Shown one piece after another: positions 34,418 to 43,833 of a stretch of 64,000 nt of DNA; the first letter of the stretch is position 1; the number at the start of each line of letters is the position of its first letter. Source of the stretch: Paraburkholderia rhizosphaerae (GTDB taxonomy: Bacteria; Pseudomonadota; Gammaproteobacteria; Burkholderiales; Burkholderiaceae); the NCBI RefSeq assembly GCF_004366595.1, contig NZ_SORE01000007.1:62001-126000 (forward strand). Reading direction: 5' to 3'. A program made the position numbers and the translations under genes. The notes beneath the pieces are model-generated. The model was not told the origin of the DNA, searched no databases, and saw nothing but the letters and a program-made list of their open reading frames with translations.

Positions 34418-37400
34418 TATTGAGACTCCAGCGTAAAGCCACCAGGCAGCGGTGTCGCGGCCCGTTTTGCCGCAACGATCGCTTCAGGCGGCAAAGGCGG
34501 CGGATTGATCGAGGTGAGTTTCGCGGCGCTGGTCCTTGCTGCTTTCGTCACGACTTTCGTCACGAAGATGCGTGCCGGCAGCGTGAAGTGACGCAGTGCA
34601 AGCACGTCGAGCGGACCTGCGCCTGCCTCACTGCGCAACTGGATGCGCAGCGCGACACTCTGGCTTTGGTCGGGCGTCCATGACAGCAGGTAGCGGGCGT
34701 TGTCCTGTTGCGACACGCTCGCGCGCTCGAGCAGGCGGACCAGTCCGAACCGGCCTTGCGTATCGAGCGCCGAGCGCAAACCGCCCTGCTCGGTCTGCCA
34801 TTCGATATGCGACAGGTTTTCGAGCGACTGGCCCGGCCATTCGAACGGCATCCATTCTTCCTGCTGATTGAAGTAGTGCAACTCGCGGCCGGATAACACG
34901 AATTTCACATCGGTGATACCGGGCGTGGGTACCGCGCGCAGTTCGTAACGCACGTGTGCGTCGCCGGATGGGAACAGCACGGTTGACACGCGTGTCAGCT
35001 TGTTCAGCGCCACGAGGAAGTCGGGGTCGAGGGTCAGCGTGCCGTGGTTTGCGCCTTGCGTCGCGACCCACCGGTCGCCCTGGCGTTCGACGACGCCGGC
35101 TAGCTGCGTCATGACGAACTGCGCGATCACGCCGTTATCGACGCGCATGAAGCGGGCCATTTCGGGTATGGATGCGTCATTGTCGGAGTCGGCGAATGGG
35201 TAGCGGCCACCGAAGGTGCGGTTCCAGTCGGACAGGATCGCGCTGCGCCAGATTTCGTTGAGGCTCGATGCTGCCGGTTGCACGACGACCTGCCACGTTT
35301 GGTCCATCGGTGCGGCGAAGAGATTGCCGAAGCCCGCCCATTGTTCGCCGAGGCTCGCGGCGAGCCGGCTCGAGTAGTCGCGGCTGTCGGCGATGTCGGA
35401 GGTTTTGCCTTGCAGCACGGCTTGTGCGGCGAGGCGCGACATCGCGTCGGGGTCGGGGCTCGCGATCATCTGCTGGACTTTCAGGCGCATTGCGGTGACG
35501 CGCTCGAGGTAGCGGGCGAGGGATAGGTCGCTGGTGGTGGTGAGTTGAGCCGCATCCTTGCCGCTCGCCGGTGCGGCTAATACGAGATCGCTACCCGCGA
35601 CGCGCAGAATGGGCCCGAATGCGACCGCCAACGGAGCTGGCGGCGATTGCACCTGTTTCGACGGATCGTTGTCGCGGGTCGTCACGAATTGCTGTGCCTT
35701 GCTGACTAGCGTATCGGACAGCGAATGTGCACTCGCCCCGGCGCCTGCCTGATAGACCACCGCGTTCATCAGCGTGACGAGCGGCGAACGTTGCGGGTCG
35801 CCGAGAAGCGACAACTGGTCGGCGGTCGCGGACAGCGTCTGCGCAGGCTGCCAGCGCAGACTGTTCAGAAACAATGCCCACGCCCGCGCGTAATCGTTGA
35901 AGTAGCGTTGACGCAATTCGGCTTTGAGCGTCGACGATGGATGGCTGGCCGCCTTGAGATCCGACAACACCCAGTCGTTCGCGATGTTGCGTTGTTCGCT
36001 TGCGTCGTCGACTGCTTTCGAGATCCGCTCATCCCATGCCGCGCGCGTGTATACGCCTGGCACAGTCGCGGCCGTGCTGAACAGGCCACGGCTCGTTGCG
36101 CCTCCTGACGCGCGTTGCTGTGCGGCGTCTCCGAGCAGCGTCGCAAGCGAAACCGCTGGATATTTCGGTGCCGCGTCGTCGAGGATCTGCTGATAAATCG
36201 CATCGGTCGAATTCTGGATGCCGCGCACCCCAATGACCGTCTGGCGCGTCGACGCAATGAGGCCGGCGTCCGGCGTAATGGCCGGCAGCTTGCCGCTGCC
36301 GAGGTGGTTCGCGAAGAATGCGATTGCATGCTCGCGCATGTCTTCCCACGTGCCCGCCGACAGCGGCGAGTTGGCCGGGCGTGCTGGTGCGGCCGTGGCG
36401 GCGAGTTGCGGCGTCAGGAATGCTGCCACCGCATGCTCGGGCTTCGCGAGCATCAGATATGTTTTGAGCGTGTCGTAAGCCGCTTGTGTCTGCGTCGCGC
36501 CGCCGCTCGCGATTTCAGCGTCCGACAATGATGCGAGCTGCCGCAGGCGGGCTTCGAGCTTGTTACGGATCGGTGCGACGAGAATACGACTCGCGGCATT
36601 TGCATAGCCGGGCCACAACGCAATGAGTAGCGCGCTGTCGCGATTCAGGCCGAAGCGCGTTGTCCATGGCGCGCCAGTGCGCTGATGGGCTTCCAGCGTA
36701 TCGATTTGCTGGTCGAGGCTATCGAGTGCCTGCATCGCCTGTGTGCGGTCCTGCACGATGGAGAGTTGCGCGACCCGTTGCGACGCAATCTCGATCGTCG
36801 CGCGGTTGGTCAGCCCGGACACCATGGTGCCGGCCGCCCAGCAACCGGTTAGCGCGATCGTGACCCATGCGGAAGTAGTCGACCATGAGAAGCCGATGCG
36901 GCGTCCATGTGTGCCTCGGCTGTGCTCGGCGACCGTTTGCCAGATCGTACGGTGTTGACGTGCATCCTGTGGCTCGTCGCTACGCTCACCGGTCGACATT
37001 GCGAGTGCGAGTTCGCGCACGTTGAATAGCGGCGCGAACAGCAGACCGTGGACCGCGTTCCGCCCAATGCCGGACTTCGCGGTTTGCATCACAAGACCCG
37101 ACAAGGCATCGCGCAGATTCGAAATATGCTGCGATAGTGTCGCGGCGTAGCGATCGCGGGGATTGTTCCCGAGACGCACGACGCCGGCTTCCGCGAGATT
37201 GCACTCGAGGTGCCGCAGCGATTCGTCGATTTCAGCGGCCCGCACGCGTGGGGTTGTCCAGGTGAAGCCGATCGCTTCGTCGGAACGCGACGATTCGTCG
37301 TTGAATTCCGTCACATTGAGCAGATAGGCGGGGGCGGCCCAGCGCAATGTGCGCGCGTGACGGGCGAGCCGATGCACGAGTGCTTCGGTATCGAACCTCG

Positions 37401-37974
37401 CGTTCGGCGCGCTGCGGTCTCGCTCGACCGCGATGATCGCGTCGACCGGGCGACGGCGACGCAGGCGACGAATCTGCTCTAGCCAACCGGTGTCGAGCGC
37501 GGTGCCGGATTGTTTCGCGTACAGCAGCACCGTGCTGCCGATGATCGCGAAGCCTGCTTCGGCGAGGCCCGGGGCCAAGCGGTTGACAAACGGTTCGTCG
37601 CCGGCGATGAGTACCCAGCGATCGCGATAACGCCAGCGCCAGCCGTGCCGGTCGCGCAGCGAGTCTTGAAGACCCTGCGCGCGCAGCGAATTGAGGTCGA
37701 CCTTTTTCGCGGTTTGTGGCGCGCCAATGCGGGCCGCCGGATCGCGAGCGTACGGGTTCGCCCGGCCACCGGGCGCATGCCGCGCGACGACGCTCCAGGC
37801 GAAGGCCAACCCCGCATGAAAGGCGAGGAGCAGCACGCCAATGGTGATCACGGCGCCGACGCGACGGATCGGCGACGGATCAAGACCCGCGCCGTGCAAA
37901 TAAACGAAGACGGCCGCGGCGACTGTTATCGCCGACACAAGGACCCAGTACCCTGAAATCTTGATAATGCTCAT
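34417..37974 (-). CDS. tssM: T6SS membrane-complex protein TssM (IcmF), no Walker A motif
   Basis: Starting at the ATG 37974 that overlaps the previous stop (ATGA), the protein has 1185 residues. Two N-terminal membrane helices (about 7-27 and 38-60) precede a cytoplasmic domain, a third helix near 370-390 and a long periplasmic part. The IcmF-related region shows up as SIPEMARFMRVDNGVIAQFV, and the C-terminal TssJ-binding beta domain as EWMPFEWPGQSLENLSHIEW. The cytoplasmic NTPase-like part reads RDRWVLIAGDEPFVNRLAPG where other TssMs have a GxxGxGKT loop, so nucleotide binding seems lost. TssM spans the envelope and joins TssL to TssJ. Confidence 0.93.
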   Translation of the reverse strand: MSIIKISGYWVLVSAITVAAAVFVYLHGAGLDPSPIRRVGAVITIGVLLLAFHAGLAFAWSVVARHAPGGRANPYARDPAARIGAPQTAKKVDLNSLRAQGLQDSLRDRHGWRWRYRDRWVLIAGDEPFVNRLAPGLAEAGFAIIGSTVLLYAKQSGTALDTGWLEQIRRLRRRRPVDAIIAVERDRSAPNARFDTEALVHRLARHARTLRWAAPAYLLNVTEFNDESSRSDEAIGFTWTTPRVRAAEIDESLRHLECNLAEAGVVRLGNNPRDRYAATLSQHISNLRDALSGLVMQTAKSGIGRNAVHGLLFAPLFNVRELALAMSTGERSDEPQDARQHRTIWQTVAEHSRGTHGRRIGFSWSTTSAWVTIALTGCWAAGTMVSGLTNRATIEIASQRVAQLSIVQDRTQAMQALDSLDQQIDTLEAHQRTGAPWTTRFGLNRDSALLIALWPGYANAASRILVAPIRNKLEARLRQLASLSDAEIASGGATQTQAAYDTLKTYLMLAKPEHAVAAFLTPQLAATAAPARPANSPLSAGTWEDMREHAIAFFANHLGSGKLPAITPDAGLIASTRQTVIGVRGIQNSTDAIYQQILDDAAPKYPAVSLATLLGDAAQQRASGGATSRGLFSTAATVPGVYTRAAWDERISKAVDDASEQRNIANDWVLSDLKAASHPSSTLKAELRQRYFNDYARAWALFLNSLRWQPAQTLSATADQLSLLGDPQRSPLVTLMNAVVYQAGAGASAHSLSDTLVSKAQQFVTTRDNDPSKQVQSPPAPLAVAFGPILRVAGSDLVLAAPASGKDAAQLTTTSDLSLARYLERVTAMRLKVQQMIASPDPDAMSRLAAQAVLQGKTSDIADSRDYSSRLAASLGEQWAGFGNLFAAPMDQTWQVVVQPAASSLNEIWRSAILSDWNRTFGGRYPFADSDNDASIPEMARFMRVDNGVIAQFVMTQLAGVVERQGDRWVATQGANHGTLTLDPDFLVALNKLTRVSTVLFPSGDAHVRYELRAVPTPGITDVKFVLSGRELHYFNQQEEWMPFEWPGQSLENLSHIEWQTEQGGLRSALDTQGRFGLVRLLERASVSQQDNARYLLSWTPDQSQSVALRIQLRSEAGAGPLDVLALRHFTLPARIFVTKVVTKAARTSAAKLTSINPPPLPPEAIVAAKRAATPLPGGFTLESQ

Positions 37975-39212
37975 GCGTGCGATGCCGATTGTGTTTGTGC
38001 GCGGGAAGGACGACAAACGGCAAGCCGCAGGTGTTCTTCGTGCGAGGCGATGAGTTGAGGAGCGCCGGTTTGCACCGCGTGTTCGATGGCGAGCGCGACG
38101 GCAAGCCAGCCTGCGCAGACACCGGGATTGCCGATCGCATGATCGACATCGTGTACGCCGGTGAGCCCGGTTGTTTCGGAAACGCGTAGTTTCAGATTCG
38201 ACGCGGCCTGAGCCAGTGCGCCTTTTTCCATTGACGAAAGGCCGGCCTGCCAGAGATCGCTGATATCGGCGGGCGTCGATTCGCCCCATTGCAATACCTT
38301 GGACACGGCGGCATCAAGGGCGGAAGGTTCTTGCACTTCGACGGGGCGGTGCGACAAGGCCAAGATGGGCAACGCATATCGTTCGGCAAGCGGCGCCCAC
38401 GCAAGCAGTACGGCGACCGCCGCCTCCGCGCTCGATTGCGGCGGGTTGTCGTGAAGCTGTACCGAAACAAACAACGTCGCTCGCTCAAGCGATGGGCCGC
38501 CACGAATATCGAGCCATTCGTCCAGCGCCATCATTCCTTTGTTCGAGGACAGTAGCTGCGCCTGCACGGGCCGAAGTTTCTGTGCAGCCCAGCAGGATTG
38601 CCATGTGTCGAGCAGCTGTTGTTGAGTCGAATCGCCAGGCAGGTGAAGGCGTACGCTGAAGGGAATCCGGTTTGGTATTGCGGACACGGCGCCTTCGATC
38701 TGCTTGATCAACGCTTTGAAGCAGGCGCGATGGCGACCGGGGTCTTGATCGTCTTCCTTCAGATCCAATGCGGTGTGGCGTATTGCTTCGGTGCCGGCGT
38801 GCGATGTCTTCGCACTCAACGTGTATTCGCCTTTGGCCATCTTGCCGGCAATGGACGCGGTGCCTCGTTGGGTCAGATAGGCGTAGCCGAGAACGGCCAG
38901 CGGCTCGCTCGCGAAAAGCAATGCCGCTTGACGGTCTTCGGAGCGGACTGCACGCTCGGCCGCGAGACGCTGGGTCTGCTCGTCGTAGTAGTGAAGGCGC
39001 AGACCAAACGCGAGGCTCCATGCAAGAGCAGGTAATGCGAGCACGCTTATCCAGAACCATGCGGTCTGGGTGGGCTCGCCTTTTGGCCAGGTGAGCACGG
39101 CTATCAATGCGCCTGCTGACATCACCAGCACGAACAGGACAAACCAGACGATTGCTCGCGGTGGTTTGGGCTCTGGCTTCTGGAGGTCGAGTGCGGGAAG
39201 GTCTACCGGCAT
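37971..39212 (-). CDS. unknown two-helix membrane protein in the T6SS operon
   Basis: This 413-residue protein has a Pro-rich start (MPVDLPALDLQKPEPKPPRA), then two membrane helices (about 20-40 and 50-70: AIVWFVLFVLVMSAGALIAV, FWISVLALPALAWSLAFG). A large soluble domain follows, with LRLHYYDEQTQRLAAERAVR, IPNRIPFSVRLHLPGDSTQQ and ATLFVSVQLHDNPPQSSAEA. I recognise no family. It overlaps the Sel1 lipoprotein gene by 10 bases and tssM by 4 (ATGA), so it belongs to the operon. Two helices close together with a soluble domain facing one side resembles the front of TssM. It may be an accessory of the TssJLM complex or serve the effector module (inference). Confidence 0.8.
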   Translation of the reverse strand: MPVDLPALDLQKPEPKPPRAIVWFVLFVLVMSAGALIAVLTWPKGEPTQTAWFWISVLALPALAWSLAFGLRLHYYDEQTQRLAAERAVRSEDRQAALLFASEPLAVLGYAYLTQRGTASIAGKMAKGEYTLSAKTSHAGTEAIRHTALDLKEDDQDPGRHRACFKALIKQIEGAVSAIPNRIPFSVRLHLPGDSTQQQLLDTWQSCWAAQKLRPVQAQLLSSNKGMMALDEWLDIRGGPSLERATLFVSVQLHDNPPQSSAEAAVAVLLAWAPLAERYALPILALSHRPVEVQEPSALDAAVSKVLQWGESTPADISDLWQAGLSSMEKGALAQAASNLKLRVSETTGLTGVHDVDHAIGNPGVCAGWLAVALAIEHAVQTGAPQLIASHEEHLRLAVCRPSRAQTQSASHA

Positions 39213-40489
39213 GACAGGTGTTTCAGATCAGGCTTGAAATCAGGTGGCAACCGCACATCGCTCGATGGCCGTGGAGTGCAATCGGGACGCCATCGTCGAG
39301 CATCGCCCTTGCGGAAACGCTGCGTTGTCTCTCCGCGTAGTCCTGCGCGGATCTGCGTGCACCATATCCCGCTTTCAGGACATTTCGCCCCTGCACGTAT
39401 CGTCGTACCGAGTGCGACGCGAGCTGGCTTCGGGAGTTCGTCAACCTTGGACGTTTTGCTTGAAGAGCCCGACAGCGGCAGGCCCGTTGCCGGATCCAGG
39501 TTCTTCTCCTGGGCTAGCTGGTTGATCAGTTCATCGGATGGCTTTGCGGGGATGTTTGCCCGTTCTCTTTCCCATTCAAATGTGCCGTCCCATGGCGGAA
39601 GTTGTGCTGGAGGCAATGGAACGATCTTGTCAACATCCGGAACCTTTGGATTGCTCAGTTGGTTGCGATCCAGAAAGTTTCTTATCAAATGATATCGTCG
39701 GGAACGTTCCGCATCTTTGGATAGATCCAGAAAGAACTTTTCGGTCGCCTCAGGTGGCATCAGATATGCATTTTCGAGATTCAAAGCAGCCAAGCTGTTT
39801 CCTTCTGCCACACCCCGCTGATATGCCATGGCCGCGTCATTAACCTTCCCGTTAAACTGAAAATCGACTCCTAGTTCATAAGCTGCGCGCCCATGCCCTT
39901 GATCGGCTGCACACTTCAGCATCTGTCTCGCAATGTCAGGAGCCCGGTCGTGCGGGGCCAGAAGTTGAGCAATGTAGTATTGAGAATCGGCGTTGCCGAG
40001 ATCGGCCGCTTTCCTGATGTATTTCAGCGCGAGTTCCTGGTTCTGCTTAAGCCCATAGCCTGACTCCAGGTAATAACCGATGTCGTAGTAACCCATCGGA
40101 ATACTCTCGCTAACCAATTGGCTTGCCCACTCGACTGCCTCATGCGGAGCATCTGGCGAACTCGCCATGCCCTGCGACACCAATTGCTGCACGTTATGGT
40201 TTGCCTTGTAGTGTCCGTGAGCTGCGGCGATGCGGTAGTAGCGCGCCACCTCGTCAAAATCTTTCGGGCCATCGCGCGTCTGCAGGTAACGGCCGTATCG
40301 GAACAGCGCATCCGCATCCTGGTTGAGCACGGGCAAGCGGACTGCTTCGTGCGTGCAGGTGAATGCCAGATTGGCGCGTACGTTACCTACGTCCGCGGCT
40401 CCAGGCAGCGCATCACTCCTGGAGCAGCCGCTTGCCAGTAGTGCAACCCCCATCGCCGTTGCGAAACGTTTCATCGACGTAGCCAGCAT
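39203..40489 (-). CDS. Sel1-repeat lipoprotein, probable T6SS effector immunity protein (copy 1)
   Basis: ATG 40489 overlaps the preceding stop (TAATG). The 428-residue product has a lipoprotein signal (MLATSMKRFATAMGVALLAS then GC). It has Sel1-like helix pairs (about 60-260: ALFRYGRYLQTRDGPKDFDE, AAAHGHYKANHNVQQLVSQG, GYYLESGYGLKQNQELALKY, IRKAADLGNADSQYYIAQLL). A C-terminal region of DUF6396 type follows, with PPAQLPPWDGTFEWERERA and IPAKPSDELINQLAQEKNLD. Sel1-type lipoproteins encoded beside Tle5 phospholipase D effectors serve as immunity proteins in other bacteria. It resembles copy 2 closely up to TTQRF, after which its last 35 residues (RPDCTPRPSSDVRLPPDFKP) are unrelated. Confidence 0.8.
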   Translation of the reverse strand: MLATSMKRFATAMGVALLASGCSRSDALPGAADVGNVRANLAFTCTHEAVRLPVLNQDADALFRYGRYLQTRDGPKDFDEVARYYRIAAAHGHYKANHNVQQLVSQGMASSPDAPHEAVEWASQLVSESIPMGYYDIGYYLESGYGLKQNQELALKYIRKAADLGNADSQYYIAQLLAPHDRAPDIARQMLKCAADQGHGRAAYELGVDFQFNGKVNDAAMAYQRGVAEGNSLAALNLENAYLMPPEATEKFFLDLSKDAERSRRYHLIRNFLDRNQLSNPKVPDVDKIVPLPPAQLPPWDGTFEWERERANIPAKPSDELINQLAQEKNLDPATGLPLSGSSSKTSKVDELPKPARVALGTTIRAGAKCPESGIWCTQIRAGLRGETTQRFRKGDARRWRPDCTPRPSSDVRLPPDFKPDLKHLSCR

Positions 40490-41784
40490 TACGCACGGCC
40501 CTCGTAGGCTGTCAGCGTCCAGATCACGTCCGTGGTGTAGCGACGCTTTCCAAGCATGCTGTCCAGCCACGCGAATATGCGTGGCTCGTAGACGTCCAGC
40601 ATCGGCATCGCCTCGCCCCTGCGGAAACGCTGCGTCGTCTCACCGCGCAGGCCTGCGCGGATCTGCGTGCACCAGATCCCGCTTTCAGGACATTTCGCCC
40701 CGGCACGTACGGTCGTACCGATTGCTACGCGAACTGGCTTCGGGAGTTCGTCAACCTTGGACGTTTTGCTTGAAGAGCCCGACAGCGGCAGACCCGTTGC
40801 CGGATCCAGGTTCTTCTCCTGGGCTAGCCGGTTGACCAGGTCATCGGATGGCTTTGCGGGGATGTTTGCCCGCTCCCTTTCCCATTCAAATGTGCCGTCC
40901 CATGGCGGCAGTTGTGCCGGAGGCAATGGGACAATCTTGTCGATATCGGGAACTTTAGGGTTGTTTAGTTCATTTTGACCAATAAATTTTTGAATCAACC
41001 CATATCGTTTGGAGCGCTCCTGATCCCCTGGCAGATCAAGAAAACCCCCCACGTCAGCCGCAGACGGGGATAGAAAAGCATCCTGAAGAAATAATGCTGC
41101 CCCACCGTCACCAGCCGCCACTCCTTTCTGAAATGAAACGACAGCATCGTGATATTTCCCACTCTGTTTGAGATGTATGCCCAATGCAACAGCTGCGAGT
41201 CCGTGTCCCTGGTCTGCAGCACACTGACGCATTTTCCTCGCAATATCCGGCGCCTTATCACGGGGGGATAATAGGCTGGCAATGTAGTACTGAGCTTCAG
41301 CATTTCCCAGGTCGGCGGCCTTGCGCATGTACTTCAATGCCAATTCCCTGTTCTGTTTCAGGCCATAGCCAGAATTCAGGTAATAGCCGATATCGTAGTA
41401 ACCCATCGGAATCCCCCGACTGACCAGTTGGCTTGCCAAATCAACCGCCTCATGCGGAGCGTCTGGTGAATTCGCCATGCCTTGCGACACCAGTTGCTGC
41501 ACGTTATGGTTTGCCTTGTAGTGTCCATGTGCTGCGGCGATGCGGTAGTAACGCGCGACCTCGTCAAAATTTTTCGGGCCATCGCGCGTCTGCAGGTAAC
41601 GGCCGTATCGGAACAGTGCATCAGCCTCCGGATTAACCATAGGCAGTCGGTCCGCTTCGTGCGCACAGGTGAACGCCACGTTGGCATGTACTCCAGCGAT
41701 GTCATGCGAACCGGGCAAGTCACTCTCCTTCGAACAAGCACTAAAACTGGCAATTACAGTCAAAGCTAAAACAAGGATCCTCAT
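40489..41784 (-). CDS. Sel1-repeat lipoprotein, probable T6SS effector immunity protein (copy 2)
   Basis: The 431-residue product begins MRILVLALTVIASFSACSKE with a lipobox at Cys17. It has the same Sel1 helix pairs and DUF6396-like C-terminal region as copy 1. Its tail is MLDVYEPRIFAWLDSMLGKR then RYTTDVIWTLTAYEGRA, probably the ancestral ending. The start is the ATG at 41784, two bases after the phospholipase D stop; a TTG at 41790 overlapping that stop is also possible. Exposure in the periplasm is what an immunity protein against a periplasmic phospholipase D needs. DNA around 40,960-41,300 is noticeably AT-rich beside the neighbouring tss genes, a sign of transfer. Confidence 0.8.
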   Translation of the reverse strand: MRILVLALTVIASFSACSKESDLPGSHDIAGVHANVAFTCAHEADRLPMVNPEADALFRYGRYLQTRDGPKNFDEVARYYRIAAAHGHYKANHNVQQLVSQGMANSPDAPHEAVDLASQLVSRGIPMGYYDIGYYLNSGYGLKQNRELALKYMRKAADLGNAEAQYYIASLLSPRDKAPDIARKMRQCAADQGHGLAAVALGIHLKQSGKYHDAVVSFQKGVAAGDGGAALFLQDAFLSPSAADVGGFLDLPGDQERSKRYGLIQKFIGQNELNNPKVPDIDKIVPLPPAQLPPWDGTFEWERERANIPAKPSDDLVNRLAQEKNLDPATGLPLSGSSSKTSKVDELPKPVRVAIGTTVRAGAKCPESGIWCTQIRAGLRGETTQRFRRGEAMPMLDVYEPRIFAWLDSMLGKRRYTTDVIWTLTAYEGRA

Positions 41785-41786
41785 TA

Positions 41787-43833
41787 TCAATCCAAATACG
41801 TTCGACGCGGATCAGCTCTATAAAATCCAACCAAGGACGCGTGCGGTTTTTCTATTCCACTTGATTTTATTTCATCATTTATCATGACAATATTCCTCCA
41901 TTTTATAAAAGCATTATAAGCATCCAGCCTTCCATTTTCGCCTATTTTCCCAATCCCCTTTCCATTCGTATGAATCCCCCACAACTTCTCCCTCAACGGC
42001 TGCGTCACCCGCATCGACTCATGGAAAATATTCAATTCACTATCCACCTCCATACTGCGAAGATTGACGTTCGCCGAGCCATGTGTGACAAACACGTCGT
42101 CAATAATCATCAGCTTGGAGTGGATATAAACCTCCTCCCACGGCATGCCCTTCGGCGTGTCCGGCGGCACAAGCGTGCAGATGTGCACGTTGAGGCCGGG
42201 AATACTCAATTTCTGCGGATCCTCGGTTCTGGCCTTCTCAAGTTGAGTCTTCAGCTCGTTGACGCGTCGCGCGGCCTCAGCGGCATCCTGCTGACTCGCG
42301 GCGAGGTTGTTTACCGCATACTGTGCCGAGCTTGAGAATGGATCGACCGCCGCATGCATTGCACTGTCGAGCGCCTGGTCAGCTCTTTTCTTTGCCTCAA
42401 GCGCCTGTGCGTATTCCGTCTTCAAGTCGTCTGCGCGTTCAAGTTTCGCTACTCCCGGCAGCACATCCGCACGTCCCAGCGCATTGAGCATGTGATACGT
42501 ACTCACAGTGCCCGCACCCATGCCATCGTCACTGGAATTCGTCACCACAAAGAGGTAAAGCGGAGTCTTGCGCCCCCCCTGCCTGGTAAGCCTTGACCAA
42601 CGCCACCAGCTTCTCCGCCAGTGGTGGAAAACGGAAATACTGATTCTCGATGTACACGAAGTTGGTCGTGTTGTTGATTGCCTGCAGGTACAGCTTCTCG
42701 ATATCGCGAACGCCGTCTTTGGCAGGCACCACGCCGCCCAACCGGACGTCTTTGCCCTGCTGCGACTGCGTGCGCAGAATCTGCGCCATGACCGCGACGT
42801 CCCCATCCTCGGTACGCGGCAGTCGTTGCGCCTCTTTCTTCGAGGCCTCCCGGTGCCTGGCAAGTTGCTGCCCCGTCGCTGCGTCCCACGCTTCGCAGAA
42901 GTTCTGGTTCAGATCGATCACGATCGGCCCCGTCACCCTCGCGGAAATATCCTGTCGCGGCAGAAACCCGTTACGACCCATTTGCGGATGCATCCGCTGG
43001 TAGCCATGGCTATTGCTGTCCCAATACTCGTCCAGCGTGTTGTGCCCCATCACAAAACCGGTCGCCAGTTCGGGATGCTCATAGTCGATCAGCACCGTCT
43101 TTTGATGGTGCGACGGCGCTGCACCCATCGCGGCGCTATTCATCACCTTCGCACTCGTACTCCGATCGGCATACGCACTGTCGTGCGCCGTCCGCCACGC
43201 AATCTCGGCGCGTTCAGCCATGTCGAAATCGCGTGTCGCGAATTCGATGTTGTTGAACGCCGGATCGCGAGATGGTAACTGCGCATGCCTGACCGCCTGC
43301 TCGCCCACTTTCTCCATCAGGTTCGCCGGAAAAGGCAGAAGGTCGGAGGCGGTCAGGTTCGTCCCCCGCTGGTTCTTCCCGTCCAGCTTGACCTGCCCAT
43401 ACCACCACGTATCGAACTCCCGTTGCGTCGAGTTCCGGTTATCCGGCTTGGTCGAGAATCGCCCGCCCGGCATCATTTTTTCCAGGAACTGCGCCGCGTG
43501 TGCCTTGTCGCCCCACACCAGCAAGCGCACTTTGACGTTCTGCCGTGCTCTCTCCAGTAACAGTTGCCCGATTGGCAGCGTGCCGTGCCCCGACGCGCCA
43601 CGTTTGAAATACATCGATGGCTGGAAGCCCCAGCACACGATGTCGATACTGTGTTTCGCTGCGGCAATCGCGTCATACAGGGTCCCAAACGCCTCCTCCC
43701 CGTTCACCAACGGGCGGTGCGTGGCCTCCTTCGGCGCGTACTCCGCTCGCTGCACGCAATACGGCAAGGTCAGCGTCGCCGTGTTGCCGCGCGAGCGCGC
43801 GATCGGCACGTTAATCGCGGCGGGCTGGCTCAT
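41787..43833 (-). pseudogene. Phospholipase D (Tle5-type) T6SS effector, frameshifted at a G7 run
   Basis: ATG 43833 overlaps the vgrG stop (ATGA). The first frame runs 434 codons and contains HKD motif 1 (APSHHQKTVLID, about residues 242-250). It stops soon after YIENQYFRFPPLAEKLVALV. The adjacent frame then supplies KTPLYLFVVTNSSDDGMGAG and HKD motif 2 (YIHSKLMIIDDVF), ending YRADPRRTYLD. The shift occurs at seven G (42573-42579, C on the plus strand); six G would restore one protein of about 680 residues. Both HKD halves form the active site, so as read the enzyme is split. Tle5 effectors cut phosphatidylethanolamine of rival bacteria. A sequencing error, a real mutation or a slippery site all remain possible. 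Confidence 0.85.

Noticed and set aside
36115..36531. Plus-strand frames inside tssM
   Set aside because: Antisense shadows of tssM with no motif or ribosome site.
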